Below, piece by piece: positions 33,166 to 44,713 of a stretch of DNA of 64,000 nt (the stretch's first letter is position 1; the number at the start of each line of letters is the position of its first letter). This DNA comes from Mangifera indica (Eukaryota > Streptophyta > Magnoliopsida > Sapindales > Anacardiaceae). The notes beneath the pieces were generated by a model. That model was not told the origin of the DNA, searched no databases, and saw nothing but the letters and a program-made list of their open reading frames with translations. The position numbers and the translations under genes are program-made. The stretch spans positions 26,025,463 to 26,089,462 of the forward strand of contig NC_058137.1 in NCBI RefSeq assembly GCF_011075055.1. Direction: 5' to 3'.

Positions 33166-33652
33166 AACCTGAATGTTAGGGATCAGGATATGACATATGC
33201 TAGGTTAGTCTTCAGAAGTATGAGGTCTGGAGAGGGGGCTTTGAGTTTCAACTTAAAAGGATTCTGGTCAAAACCTTCCAGGAAGCTGTGCATGGTGGGA
33301 AAGAGTTCCAGTTTCTCCTTAGAAGGTAATATTCTTCATCATTCTGCTGTCCTGAAGCTTAATGGTGTAAGGACTTCAAGTGATATTACCAGTCTGGTTA
33401 TTGGAACTCTGCAGAGCTTGAGTTCTGCTGATGATTTGAATTACTTTGAGCCGATTTCCCTATTGATGTTTCCTGAAGTGAATTACAAGTACACCAAGGC
33501 TTCAAAAGAATCAATTGAAAATGACTTTTCTGGTGAGATTAATGTTGCAGCAGAGAACTCATCACTCGGTTCACATGTGAGTTAAACTGTTTGCTCAGCC
33601 TTTGGGAGTACATACACCGAATATGAGTTGGATTATGAAAGTGAGGGGAATT
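33166..33652 (+). pseudogene. DUF2921 pseudogene, segment 1 (before gypsy insertion)
   Basis: It starts inside the first ectodomain module (NLNVRDQDMTYARLVFRS, equivalent to residues from about 123 of the intact protein) and runs LKGFWSKPSRKLCMV, AVLKLNGVRTSSDITSL, EVNYKYTKASKE. A stop after LGSHVS (33583-33585) marks the first lesion; homology continues through the gypsy insertion point at 33652. It is very similar to 23783-26635, so it is the close sister of the intact gene. Confidence 0.9.
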
Positions 33653-34998
33653 TGAATACGCCATTAATTGTTATTATTTCGATTTATAATTCCCTTATGT
33701 TGTGTGGAAATTTGATTCAATCTAATGGAATTACTTATCTTTTTGCATTTAGAAAGCTTTGAGCATTTTTGGAGTAAGTTCAGCCAAAAAGATGAAAAAT
33801 TGGAGCAGACCTATAAATCTGGAAATTCCGTGATGCTGACTAGGCATGGGCACGTGAAAGACGAAAACAGAATTCGGAAATAAAATCAGGACGTCCAAAT
33901 CAGCTGCAAGGGTCCACAAAATATCAAGATTTGCTTCATAGAAAAAAGATAATTACTAGCTGGAAAAGAGGATTAATTGAGATAGATAAGGAAGGATATT
34001 TTTGGAGTGAAGGATATACATTAAAAATACATATCTTTTCCTTTCTTTTTGGGAAGATATATATCACTTTGCTTGATTGGATTAGGAGATTAGGATTGAC
34101 TTTTATTTTCCAGATTTCTAGTAGGGAGATAATATATATACTTTGATTTTTATGAGAGAGGATCAACCATTGTAATTAGAGAATTAGAGAGAAAAACATG
34201 GTCTACAGTGGCCGAATAATTTCTCTTGGTTGAAGGGATCTAAAACCATGGAACTATAATGATTGTGAGATTTAGTTTTGTTCTTTAATGCATCTTTTTA
34301 ATTATTTGAGTATTGATTATCTTTCTGAATTATTTTTCATGATTGTGTTGGTTGATTTCTAAAGTGCGCAATTAGTTTATCAATTAATATAATCTATTGC
34401 TAGTTTAGGTGTTGAATCTGTAATTGTTCAATCCATCTAATCAAAGTGGCAACTAGGTTTATCGTTTGCTGTGTCAAAAACTGTAAATCCTAGGAAAATA
34501 ATCAACTGGATTAAATGCAACGTCGTACGTTTGTGTTATCTTACTTTGTTGGTCTTTCTAATTCGTAATGCTATTGTTTAATTAAATTCGAGATAGTATC
34601 CGAATTATTAATCAATAAGGGTTAATTGGAATACATGTTTTTGGTTAACTAATCGTAAGGAAAGACAGGTAAATTTAATACCACAACTAATATTTGAATA
34701 ATTAATTTGATATTTTTGGTTTCAATGATCAATCGTAGTTCCAATGGTGGATGTGACCGAAGACTAAGGTTTGTTAAATTGATTTATTCCTTTTAGATTA
34801 TTTTACTGAATTTTTATTTATTGTTTTTCATTATAATTTGCATTCACTTCAAAACCCCCCTTTTATTTCTTTGTTTCGATTTATTTGTGACAACATACTA
34901 ATCAAAGCTCTTCGAGGGAACGATCCCTACTTTCCTTTACTACATTTTTGTTACAGGAATTTAAGATTTAATGTGGGTGTCAACGATAGCACGTACCA
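33653..34998 (+). repeat. 5' LTR of gypsy (1346 bp)
   Basis: TGAATACGCCATTAATTG ... GCACGTACCA. Very similar to the 3' LTR along its whole length. Confidence 0.92.
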
Positions 34999-35000
34999 AA

Positions 35001-35021
35001 TTTTGGCGCCGTTACCAGGGA
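35001..35021 (+). other. Gypsy primer-binding site
   Basis: TTTTGGCGCCGTTACCAGGG just after the 5' LTR. It resembles the TGGCGCCGTTGCCGGGG motif common in plant non-chromovirus gypsy elements. Confidence 0.7.
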
Positions 35022-35172
35022 GTTTTTTTAATTTGTATGTTCGTTATGCGATCTTCGAAACAAGCTAGTTTACAGTTTAATCCAGAAATTGAAAAGACTA
35101 CAAAAAGGGCTGAGAAAAGAAGCAAAAAGGAGACTGCAAGCACACAGATCTACTTGCGAAACAGAGGAAAAC

Positions 35173-36323
35173 ATGGCTGAAAATCAGACTTTAAGAGAGC
35201 TTACTGCTCTAGATTTGAATCAACAATCACACTGCATTACTTTTCCTAATTTAGATGTTAATACTACCTTTGAACTAAAATCTGGACTAATCCATCTTTT
35301 ACCTATTTTTCGTGGCTCTGCAGGTGAAGATCCTCATAAACATTTGAAAGAATTTCATGTGGTGTGCACTGGAATGAAACCGAATAAAGTAACCGAAGAA
35401 CAAATCAAGATGAGGGCTTTTTCATTTTCTTTGAAAGATGATGCATAAGATTGGTTGTATTATCTACCCGCTGGAAGTATCACCACTTAGCATGAGATGA
35501 AAAGACTATTTCTGCAGAAATTTTTTCCAGCATTAAGAGCAGCCAGCATAAGGAAAGAAATATGTGGCATTAGGCATCAGAGTGGTGAGTCTTTACACAA
35601 ATATTAGGAGCATTTTAAGAAACTTTGTGCAAGCTGTCCACATCACCAAATTAGTGACCAGCTGCTTATTCAATATTTCTACGAAGGACTCCTATCAAAT
35701 GAGAGAAATATGATTGATGCAGCGAGTGGTGGAACATTGGCTGACAAAACACCTGAAGCAGCCCGAAATTTAATTGCAAATATGGCGTCAAATTCACAAC
35801 AATTTGGGAATAGATTAGACCATTCGTCTCGGCGTGTCAATGAGGTAAATGTCTCTTATATTGAAAGACGACTTGATGATCTAACTATTCTTGTATGTCA
35901 AATGGCTGTAGGAAAAATAGAGGCAGCAAAGGTTTGCGAAATCTGTTTATTGGGAGGACATCCAACTGATATGTGCCCAACACTTCAAGATGACTACTCT
36001 GAACAAGCTAATGCAATAGGCAGATTTTTCGGACAGCAGCAGCGAAATCATAATTATAATCCTTATTTGAATACCTATAACTCAGGTTAGAGAGATCATC
36101 CTAATCTTCGTTATGGGAATGCACATGCGAATCAGCCTTCAAATAGCTTTCAATCATACCAGCAGCCTTATATTCCTAGACAACAGTAACCAACTCAAAA
36201 TTCTAATTCAGCTACATCTCTTAAAGATATTGTAAAAACTTTGGCTACTAACACCGTGAAATTTCAACAAGAAACCAGAACTAGTATTCAAAATCTGGAA
36301 AATCAAATGAGTCAGATGGTTAC
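35173..36323 (+). pseudogene. Gypsy gag, 5' part
   Basis: The ATG at 35173 gives MAENQTLRELTALDLNQQ, followed by the conserved gag core ELKSGLIHLLPIFRG, AGEDPHKHLKEFHVVC, then KRLFLQKFFPALRAASIRKE, ISDQLLIQYFYEGLL and MIDAASGGTLADKTPEAAR, and a CxxC-type segment CEICLLGGHPTDMC. Stops at about 35446, 35488, 35607, 36088 and 36187 interrupt it; most sit where tryptophan or glutamine is expected. The frame stays the same throughout, so decay is by point mutation. It is cut at NQMSQMVT by the antisense solo LTR and resumes at 37672. Confidence 0.88.
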
Positions 36324-37671
36324 TGGTATGTGCTGTCGTTGACACCCAAATTGAATCCTAAATTTCTGCAACAAAAATGTAGTAAAGGAAAGTAGGGATC
36401 GTTCCCTCGAAGAGCTTTGATTAGTATGTCGTCACAAATAAATCGAATCAAATAAATAAAAAAGGGGGGTTTTGAAGTGAATGCAAATTATAATGAAAAA
36501 CACTAATTAAAAATTCAGTAAAATAATCTAAAAGGAATAAATCGATTTAACAAACCTTGGTCTTCGGTCACATCCACCATTGGAACTACGATTGATCATC
36601 GAAACCAAAAATATCAAATTAATTATTCAAATATTCGTTGTGGTATTAAATTTACCTGTCATTCCTTACGATTAGTTAACCAAAAACATGTATTCCAATT
36701 AACCCTTATTGATTAATAATTCGGATACGATCTCGAATTTAATTAAACAATAGCATTACGAATTAGAAAGACCAACGAAGCAAAACAACACAAACGCACG
36801 ACGTTGCATTTAATCTAGTTGATTATTTTCCTAGGATTATAGCTTCTGACGCAGCAAACGATAAACCTAGTTGCCACTTCGATTAGATGGATTGAACAAT
36901 TACAGATTCAGCACCTAAACTAGCCGTAGATTATATTAATTGATAAACTAATCGCGCACCTTAGAAATCAACCAACACAATCATAAACAAATAATTCAGA
37001 AAGATAATCAATACTCGAATAAATAAAAAGATGCATTAAAGAACAGAATAAATCTCACAATCATTGTAGTTCCATGGTTTTAGATCCCTTCAACCAAGAT
37101 AAATTATTCAGCCACTGTAAACCATATTTTGCTCTCTAATTCTCTAATTACAATGGTTGATAATTCTCAAATAAAAATAAGAGTATATATATTATCTTCC
37201 TACTAAAAATCTGGAAATTGAAAGTCAATCTTAATCTCCTAATCCAACCAAGCAAAGTGATGCATATCTTCCCAAAAAGAAAGGAAAAGATATGTATTTT
37301 TAATGTATATCCTTCCTAAAAAAATATCCTTCCTTATCCATCTCAATTAATCCTCTTTTCCAACTGGTAATTATCTCTTTTCTAGGAAGCAAATCTTGAT
37401 ATTTAGTGGACCCTTGCAAGAGATCTGGACGTCCAGATTTTATTTCCGCATTCTGTTCTCATCTTTCACGTGCCCACTCCTAGTCTGCATTATGGAAATT
37501 TCCAGTTTAATAGATCTGCTCCAATTTTTCCTCTTTTTGGCCCAACTTACTCCAAAAATGCTCAAAGATTCCTAAATGCAAAAAGATAAGTAACTCCATT
37601 AGATTGAATCAAATTTCCACACAACACAAGGGAATTATAAATCAAAATAGTAACAATTATTGGCCTTATCA
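36324..37671 (-). mobile_element. Antisense solo LTR of the same gypsy family
   Basis: A 1348-bp LTR in reverse orientation, TGGTATGTGCTGTCG ... TTATCA, matching the reverse complement of the LTRs at 33653 and 41589. Flanked by GTTAC (36319-36323) and ATTAC (37672-37676), a 5-bp duplication with one mismatch. The gag frame continues correctly across the site (QMVT then AISRLEAQNSS), confirming that it inserted as a unit and later lost its internal part by LTR-LTR recombination. Confidence 0.93.
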
Positions 37672-38965
37672 ATTACTGCAATCAGTAGGCTAGAAGCACA
37701 AAATTCAAGCAAACTGCCATCACAAACTGTGATGAACCCAAAGGAGAATGTTAGTGTCATAATGTTAAGGAGTGGAAAGGAGCTGGAGATGCCGATTAAA
37801 GCACAACCTGCACCAACACAACAAGCAAAAAGCAGAGAAGAATTGGCAATAGAAAATAATTCTTTCGAAAAGGTAATGACAGGTAAATATCCCTCTTTCA
37901 GTGAATACAAACCTGTTCCTCCTTTTCCTAAAGCTTTAAAACTGAAGTACGAACGTAATGCAGACTTATATGACACCTTTCGGAAGTGTGAAGTCAATAT
38001 TCCACTGTTTGATGCAATAAAACAAGTGTCTCGCTATGCTAAATTTTTGAAAGAGCTGTGTACATTGAAAAGGAAGCAAAAACTCAAAAGGTATGAAAAA
38101 ATAAGGGTAGGAGAAAATGTTTCAGCCATAATTCGCAAAAATCTTCCTGAAAAATGCAAAGATCCAGGTATGTTTTGCATCCCTTGCAAAATAGGAGGCA
38201 CAAAAATTGAAAAGGCCATGTTAGATTTAGGAGCATCTATTAATGTTATGCCATATTCCGTTTATTCTGCTCTTAATCTTAGTCCTTTAGAAAAAACTGG
38301 TGCAGTTATTCAGTTGGCCGATAGATCAAATGTATATCCTAAGGGGTTAATTGAAGATGTTCTTGTTTAGGTTAATGATTTAATTTTTCCAGCTGATTTT
38401 TATGTTCTTGACATGGAAAATAATGACCAATCTGCACCTATTTTACTAGGGAGACCCTTTCTGAAAACAGCTAAAACAAAAATTGATGTTCACAAAGGCA
38501 CACTGACCATGGAGTTTGATAGTGAAGCTGTCCAATTTAATATTTATGATGTTATGAAATATCCTGATGTGGATTTTCCTATGTATTCAGTTGATTTAAT
38601 TGATTCTTTAGGGCAGGAAATTCTTGATGGTGATGATGAGTTAAAGGTGGCTAACCATAAAAATATTTTGAAAGAAAAAGATGAATTTAAATTAAATTCA
38701 GATGTGCAGAATACAGTAGCAGAGATGAATGAGTTTAGAGAGCTGAAAAATACAAGCGATGTAGCTTATATTGAACTGCCAGTGCCTATTGAAAAATTGG
38801 TACCTTCTGTTTTGCAGGCACCAGAACTGGAGCTGAAACCTCTTTCAGATCACCTCAAATATGTGTACCTTGGAGATTGGGAAACCTTACCAGTGATCAT
38901 TTCCAGCAAGTTAAATGAGCAGCAAGAAGAGAAACTGGTGCAAATTCTGAAGAAACATAAGGCTA
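37672..38965 (+). pseudogene. Gypsy gag end and protease-like region
   Basis: It begins with AISRLEAQNSSKLPSQT and NVSVIMLRSGKEL, then the protease fold with MLDLGASINVMPYSVYSAL (a DLGAS in place of the usual active-site DxGAS pattern) and [15 protein letters not shown]. One TAG at 38368-38370 sits where glutamine is usual (EDVLV, then [10 protein letters not shown]). The linker [14 protein letters not shown] leads toward reverse transcriptase but is cut at KHKAKEKT by the internal deletion. Confidence 0.87.
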
Positions 38966-39261
38966 AAGAGAAAACAAAAGCATTTCATGACAAAATGATT
39001 TCCAGAAAAGAATTTTCACTTGGCCAAAAAGTTCTCCTTTATCATTCAAGACTTCGATTATTTCCAGGTAAATTATGTTCTCGTTGGATTGGGCCTTTTG
39101 TTGTTACTAACGTTTTTCCTCATGGTGCAGTAGAGATTTAGAGCTTAGCGACATCGAAAGTATTTAAAGTTAATGGCTATAGACTTAAACCATTTTACGA
39201 AGGAGTGCAAACTGGAAACGTCGAAGAAGTGGAGCTGAGAGATCTCGTCTACATGGATAAA
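38966..39261 (+). pseudogene. Integrase C-terminal remnant fused to protease linker
   Basis: Directly after the deletion the same frame reads [34 protein letters not shown] and [19 protein letters not shown], which is the C-terminal chromatin/DNA-binding end of gypsy integrase. A TAG at 39139 interrupts the remaining VNGYRLKPFYEG tail. RT, RNase H and the DDE core are absent, so the two pieces are fused in frame by an internal deletion of several kilobases. Confidence 0.88.
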
Positions 39262-41572
39262 TAGACGAAAGCATTACGTCGAGCCAACGATTGTAAACAA
39301 AGGTGCTACTTGGGAGGCAACCCAAGCTTTCAATCTTAATTTTGATTAATGCTTGAATTTTAATTTTCTAAACATTTTTTTTTAATTTCGGTTTATGTGT
39401 TTCAATTTTAGTTTTAAATTTCAGTTTTAGGATTTTTGGATATTTAATTAGCAATTATTTTATGATTTTTGCTTAAGTTTATTTTAATTTATTTTCATGT
39501 TACTGTTCAATCGTCTTCTTCCTTCTGCAGGTCCTAATTAGCCTTTTGTAAATGTTCACGGGGGGAGGAATCTGCATTTTGGTGTTCTGAAACTGGGTCA
39601 TGTGCTTCTATCAAAAGTCCAGCTTCTGCTTTGTTATTTTCTTAAATACAAGGGGGTCATATGATTTAGTGTGATTATAGGCTGGGTTTATATGCTTCCA
39701 GAAACCATATTGGCCAAATCTACGCCTCACAATTTCTCTCCAACTAAAATAAAAACCTAGCAACCCCTTTCCTCATTCTACAACGCCATGGTCAGAACCC
39801 ATTCACAGCATCAAAGACCAGCATAATTCACCCATCGGAGGCCTCCTACACCAGAGCTGTCATCAAAATCTAAAGAATCCTCCATCAATTGCAACTTTCC
39901 ATAATTCAAACTACTATTCCTTTTCCCCAAATCCAGAGAAGTTTTCTTTCCTTTTTCTTTTAAATTTCAGTTTTCATTATTATATGTTTTGTTTAAACAT
40001 TGAGGACAATGTTTGATTTAAGTGTGGGGGAGGGTTTATTTGTGTTTTTATTTTTCTACTGTGTACTGCTCTGTCCTTCAGTTCTATTTTTGCTTTGTTC
40101 TTATGTTTTGTCCATCTGTTCTGCTTTTATTCTGTTCTGTCTATCTGTTCTGTTTATTCTAGTTATGCCTCATTTTTTTTGCTTTGTTCTGTCTGTGTTG
40201 CTATTCGTTACTGGTGAAAGTTTGGTTTTGTTTTTCATTAATATGGCAGCTGGTGTATCCTTCCCTGATTTTAGTCAGCCAAACAATTCCATTAATCTCA
40301 CTTTGAATGAATTAATCTGTATGCATGCCTTGGGATTTAGCTGATTCAGTAGAAGAGCATTGTACATTGATTTGTTAGATTAATTAGGGGTATGCACTTA
40401 AACAAATTTTGATAATTGAGTGCTAGAGTTTGTTTGAAGTTGAGGTGAATTTATTTATCCCGTGAGTTTTGAGCCAAAAAAGATTGAAACATTCATATCA
40501 ATCTATATTTTCTTTGATGAGTGATATTCTCCCGTGTGAATATATCTCTAGAACTTGCTTTGAACCATTTCGAGACCACATTGAAATATGCATGCATGAA
40601 AATGATTAAGGCATTCTTGTTTAAACCCTTTAGCTTAAAAAACCAACCTATTTTAATTTCCCTAGTTAGCCCCTTGAGCCTTACAAAGCCCTTGATTCTT
40701 TGTGCTAAAACCATCTTAAAAACTCAAGCCTTCAAGTAAAAATCCTCACCCAACCATGAAAATTAGCAGGGCATTTAAACTAAAATTTGTTGCTTGGTGA
40801 ATTTGTTATCTTGAGAAATTTAAGTGTGGGGGAAAAGGGGACTTAATTGTATAGGAAGAGATGATAAAAAGAAGTTGGCATAAAGAGTGCTATTGAGATT
40901 GCCTTATGTTGTTATCTTTGCTACCCAATTCTTTTAGTTATTCAAAAAAAAAAATGCTGAAAAAGAAAAAAAAAAGAAAACAGAAAAAAAAAGACAGAAA
41001 AAAAAGAAAAAAAAAGAAGTTGAAAAAGAGAGAAGGGAAAGGCAATAGCAAGTAGCAAACAAATGTGGTGGATGTGGTGACTTTAGCTTTATATTTTTGT
41101 TCCCCTTAGGTGTTTAAATGTTTTGTTAATATTCATGGTTTTAACCTTTTGTGTCCATTAATCCTCACCTTTACCCAAAGCCCCATTACAACCTAAAATA
41201 AAGTCCTTTTGATTTATGCATGTATATAATCTAAGTGGTGGAGATTTGGTGCATAAGCAAGCCTATGGTAGAATGTTTGCATTGGAAGAATTTGAGTGAA
41301 ACACTGAACCATTAAACACATGAGTGATATGAGTAAGAACCGTGAGGAGATTCACCAAAACATCATACATGCTTTAGAATACGATTATCTTGATTTGTCT
41401 TTGTGCATATTTCCTTGTGAAGTTTGATGATGATGTGTGTTGATGCTTGAATCTTGGTTGGTTTGAATCTGAAGGTATGCACACTTTTTGGTATCATGAA
41501 AAAAGAGATTGATGGAACATTTTTGTGTTTGTTTTGTTTTTGTTTTTGTTTTACTTGAGGACGAGCAAAAGA
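39262..41572. other. Gypsy 3' non-coding region
   Basis: About 2.3 kb with no supported gene. A TTGAGGAC box followed by TAAGTGTGGGGGAGGG (40019-40034) and a second TAAGTGTGGGGGAAAAGGGG (40821-40840) resemble the real purine tract at 41573. An A/G-rich low-complexity run lies at about 40946-41045. The open frame at 40000-40344 is hydrophobic by composition and has no family features. Confidence 0.6.
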
Positions 41573-41588
41573 TAAGTGTAGGGGAATT
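41573..41588 (+). other. Polypurine tract of gypsy
   Basis: TAAGTGTAGGGGAATT, immediately before the 3' LTR and preceded by TTGAGGACGAGCAAAA. Position and composition fit the plus-strand primer site. Confidence 0.75.
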
Positions 41589-42932
41589 TGATAACGCCAT
41601 TAATTGTTATTATTTCGATATATAATTCCCTTATGTTGTGTGGAAATTTGATTCAATCTAATGGAATTACTTATCTTTTTGCATTTAGGAAGCTTTGAGC
41701 ATTTTTGGAGTAAGTTGGGCCAAAAAGATAAAAAATTGGAGCAGACCTATAAATCTGGAAATTTCGTGATGCTGATTAGGCATGGGCACGTGAAAGACGA
41801 AAACAGGATTCAGAAATAAAATCTAGACGTCCAGATCAGCTGCAAGGGTCCACAAAATATCAAAATTTGCTTTCTAGAAAAGGGATAATTACTAGCTGGA
41901 AAAGAAGATTAATTGAGATAGATAAGGAAGGATATTTTTTGAGGAAGGATATACATTAAAAATACTTATCTTTTCCTTTCTTTTTGAGAAGATATGTATC
42001 ACTTTGCTTGATTGGATTAGGAGATTAGGATTGACTTTTATTTTCCAGATTTCTAGTAGAGAGATAATATATATACTTTGATTTTTATTAGAGAGGATCA
42101 ACCATTGTAATTAGAGAATTAGAGAGAAAAACATGGTCTACAATGGCTGAATAATTTCTCTTGGTTGAAGGGATCTAAAACTATGGAACTACAATGATTG
42201 TGAGATTTAGTTTTGTTCTTTAATGCATCTTTTTAATTATTTGAGTATTGATTATCTTTCTGAATTATTTTTCATGATTGTGTTGGTTGATTTCTAAGGT
42301 GCACAATTAGTTTATCAATTAATATAATCTATTGCTAGTTTAGGTGCTGAATTCGTAATTGTTCAATCCATCTAATCAAAGTGGCGACTAGGTTTATCGT
42401 TTGCTGCGTCAGAAACTGTAAATCCTAGGAAAATAATCAACTGGATTAAATGCAACGTCGTACGTTTGTGTTATCTTGCTTTGTTGGTCTTTCTAATTCG
42501 TAATGCTATTATTTAATTAAATTCGAGATAGTATCCGAATTATTAATCAATAAGGGTTAATTGGAATACATGTTTTTGGTTAACTAATCGTAAGGAAAGA
42601 CAGGTAAATTTAATACCACAACGAATATTTGAATAATTAATTTGATATTTTTGGTTTCGATGATCAATCGTAGTTCCAAGGTGGATGTGACCGAAGACCA
42701 AAGTTTGTTAAATTGATTTATTTCTTTTAGATTATTTTACTGAATTTTTATTTATTGTTTTTCATTATAATTTGCATTCACTTCAAAACCCCATTTTTAT
42801 TTCTTTGTTTCGATTTATTTGTGACGACATACTAATCAAAGCTCTTCGAGGGAACGATCCCTACTTTCCTTTACTACATTTTTGTTGTAGGAATTTAGGA
42901 TTTAATTTGGATGTCAACGACAGCACATACCA
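41589..42932 (+). repeat. 3' LTR of gypsy (1344 bp)
   Basis: TGATAACGCCATTAATTG ... AGCACATACCA, followed by the CAATT duplication and return to DUF2921 coding sequence. Confidence 0.92.
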
Positions 42933-44190
42933 CAATTCTACAAAGACTTGCAATCCTTTTGGTGATGTTATTGGATATTTGCCACGAGTGATGTCTTTGA
43001 GTAAGTTTCAGTGTTCATCGGATGAACAAAGTTAAAGGTTTTTGGTGGAATTTCCGAGCAGTAGCTATTCCAGGTATTACTATTACAACTCTTTCAATCT
43101 AAACACAACGTTCACTAGGGAAGGAACATGGGACTGGAGGAAGAATCACCTATGTCTTGTTGCTTGCAGAATCTGGAGCCACAATGGTGCTTTGGATGGC
43201 TCTCATGTAGAGGCTTGTTCCATAAGGTTGACCTTGAGATTTCCTGGAATTTGGTCAATCAGAAACAGAACGGCCATGTTAGGCCAAATTTGGAGTCAGA
43301 AATCTGCAAATGGTGGCGGTTACTTTGACAGAATTGTTTTCTGAAGTATTGAAAATGATAGGCTTCGGCTCCCAGGGCAGAATATATGTACACAGCAACT
43401 GAGAAAGCGAAAAAGATGTCATGCTTGAAGAAGTCACCCATTAGGAATGTTGCAGAAAAATACCCAGATGGGTACTCTTATTAAATGAGTTTTGATATGT
43501 CAGTCAAAAGCTCTAGACAGAAAATTGGATGGGTTCTTCCCTTTAGGTCTCTGTTGGTGATCAAATTATTCAGTCACCAGATTATTGCTCCATCCCAATC
43601 TCAAGCTCAAGGCCCCCGATTTCTAGCGTTGAAGGGAATACCAACCTTAGTTCACCACTCAACATCATCTACAAATTAAGCATCTCACCTTATTAATATG
43701 AGGGGCTGGATAGTGTCAAAACTCTATTAAATACATCCTCGTGTGAGAAATATGGGCGAGTTGAAATATTTGTTAAAGGGATTTATGATCCTTAAGCAAT
43801 CAGAAACTGGAAAACGATTCAATGGACTGCAAGTTTCTTGTCAATCTTCAGTTTCCTCCACTAAATGCGACGGAAAATGGGATCTATATTAGGGGAACCA
43901 TCACAAGTGCTCGCAACAATGATGATCCTCTTTACTTTGAGCCTCTCCATGTCACTTCAACTGCTTCTTACACCGTCTGGGAAAGAAAATCAATCTAGCA
44001 GATGGATTTGGTGATCCTTATGACTCTAGTCTCCAACACACTTGCCTGTGTCTTTATAGTGTTCCAATTTTTGTATGCGAAAAAGAACCCCACAGTTCTG
44101 CCTTTCATTTCGCTTATCATGCTCACAGTCTTGACTCTGGGTCACATGATAGTGCTTGTGTTGAACTTTGAAGCCTTGTTCTTGTGAACC
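42933..44190 (+). pseudogene. DUF2921 pseudogene, segment 2
   Basis: Resumes at NSTKTCNPFGDVIGYLPRV exactly where segment 1 was cut. It continues through FLVEFPSSSYSRYYYY, GTWDWRKNHLCLVACRIW and WSIRNRTAMLGQIWSQKS to the second module and into the first membrane span (LVILMTLVSNTLACVFIV). Several stops and frameshifts occur, for example TAA at about 43033, TGA at 43342 and TAA at 43482, plus a loss of about 30 bp near 43795 (the CLRMVGCRYL region). The sequence ends at NFEALFL where an unrelated 0.5-kb insert begins. Confidence 0.9.
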
Positions 44191-44713
44191 CACGATTTAT
44201 GTAGCACGGAAACGGAAATGGAGAAATGTGGAAATGCAGAAACGAAAACGTGGAAACGCATTTTTAAAAAAATATAAGAAACAGAAACGTAGGGAAACTT
44301 ATAAATATGAAAAATATAAGGGCTTTTTAATAAATACTAAATTTTTATAACAAAAATACATAAACTTGTATAATATAAAAATAAATAATAAAAAAAGAAT
44401 GAAGAGAAAGAATACTATAAAATAGAACTATAGAATCTATTGTAAATTGTTCTTGAGCAAACACACGTAGATATTTAAGAAAAAAACAACAATACACACC
44501 AATCTATATGATATGTTAGGAAAGAGATGAGTAACACATCAAAGATTAGAGAGGAGATGAATTCAATATGAGATTTAAAAATATTTTCAGTTTGAAAATA
44601 CAAAAGTTATGTGTTTAACCGATTTCACAATTTTTTTTCTAAAAGAAACGTGTTTCAAAATTTTTCAAAAATTTTGAAATGACCAAAAACGTTTCAAAAA
44701 TTTTTCTTCTAAA
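44191..44713. mobile_element. AT-rich 0.5-kb insertion of unknown class
   Basis: It separates NFEALFL from GWLEVHKAIV-type codons of the DUF2921 pseudogene, replacing about 40 bp present in the intact gene. The left end is a run of GGAAACGGAAATGG-type words and the right end is rich in AAACGTTTC / TTTCAAAAATTTT words, so the ends are weakly palindromic. No coding, LTR or clear target duplication was found. Confidence 0.6.

Larger units (their letters stand above)
33653..42932 (+). mobile_element. Ty3/gypsy retrotransposon, deletion derivative
   Basis: A 9280-bp element in the DUF2921 pseudogene. LTRs 33653-34998 and 41589-42932 (TG...CA). Target duplication CAATT on the right (42933-42937) and GAATT on the left (33648-33652), one mismatch. 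The primer-binding region reads TTTTGGCGCCGTTACCAGGG; a purine tract precedes the 3' LTR. The internal region has a broken gag, a protease-like region and then only the last part of integrase: RT, RNase H and the integrase core are deleted at about 38965. A solo LTR of the same family is inserted antisense at 36324-37671. Gag motifs and the long non-coding 3' region suggest the non-chromovirus Athila/Tat group, tentatively. Confidence 0.93.

Noticed and set aside
40000..40344. Open frame of 114 codons rich in F, L, V and C
   Set aside because: It lies in the gypsy 3' non-coding region, its composition follows the T-rich DNA, and it overlaps a polypurine-like motif; no domain is recognisable.
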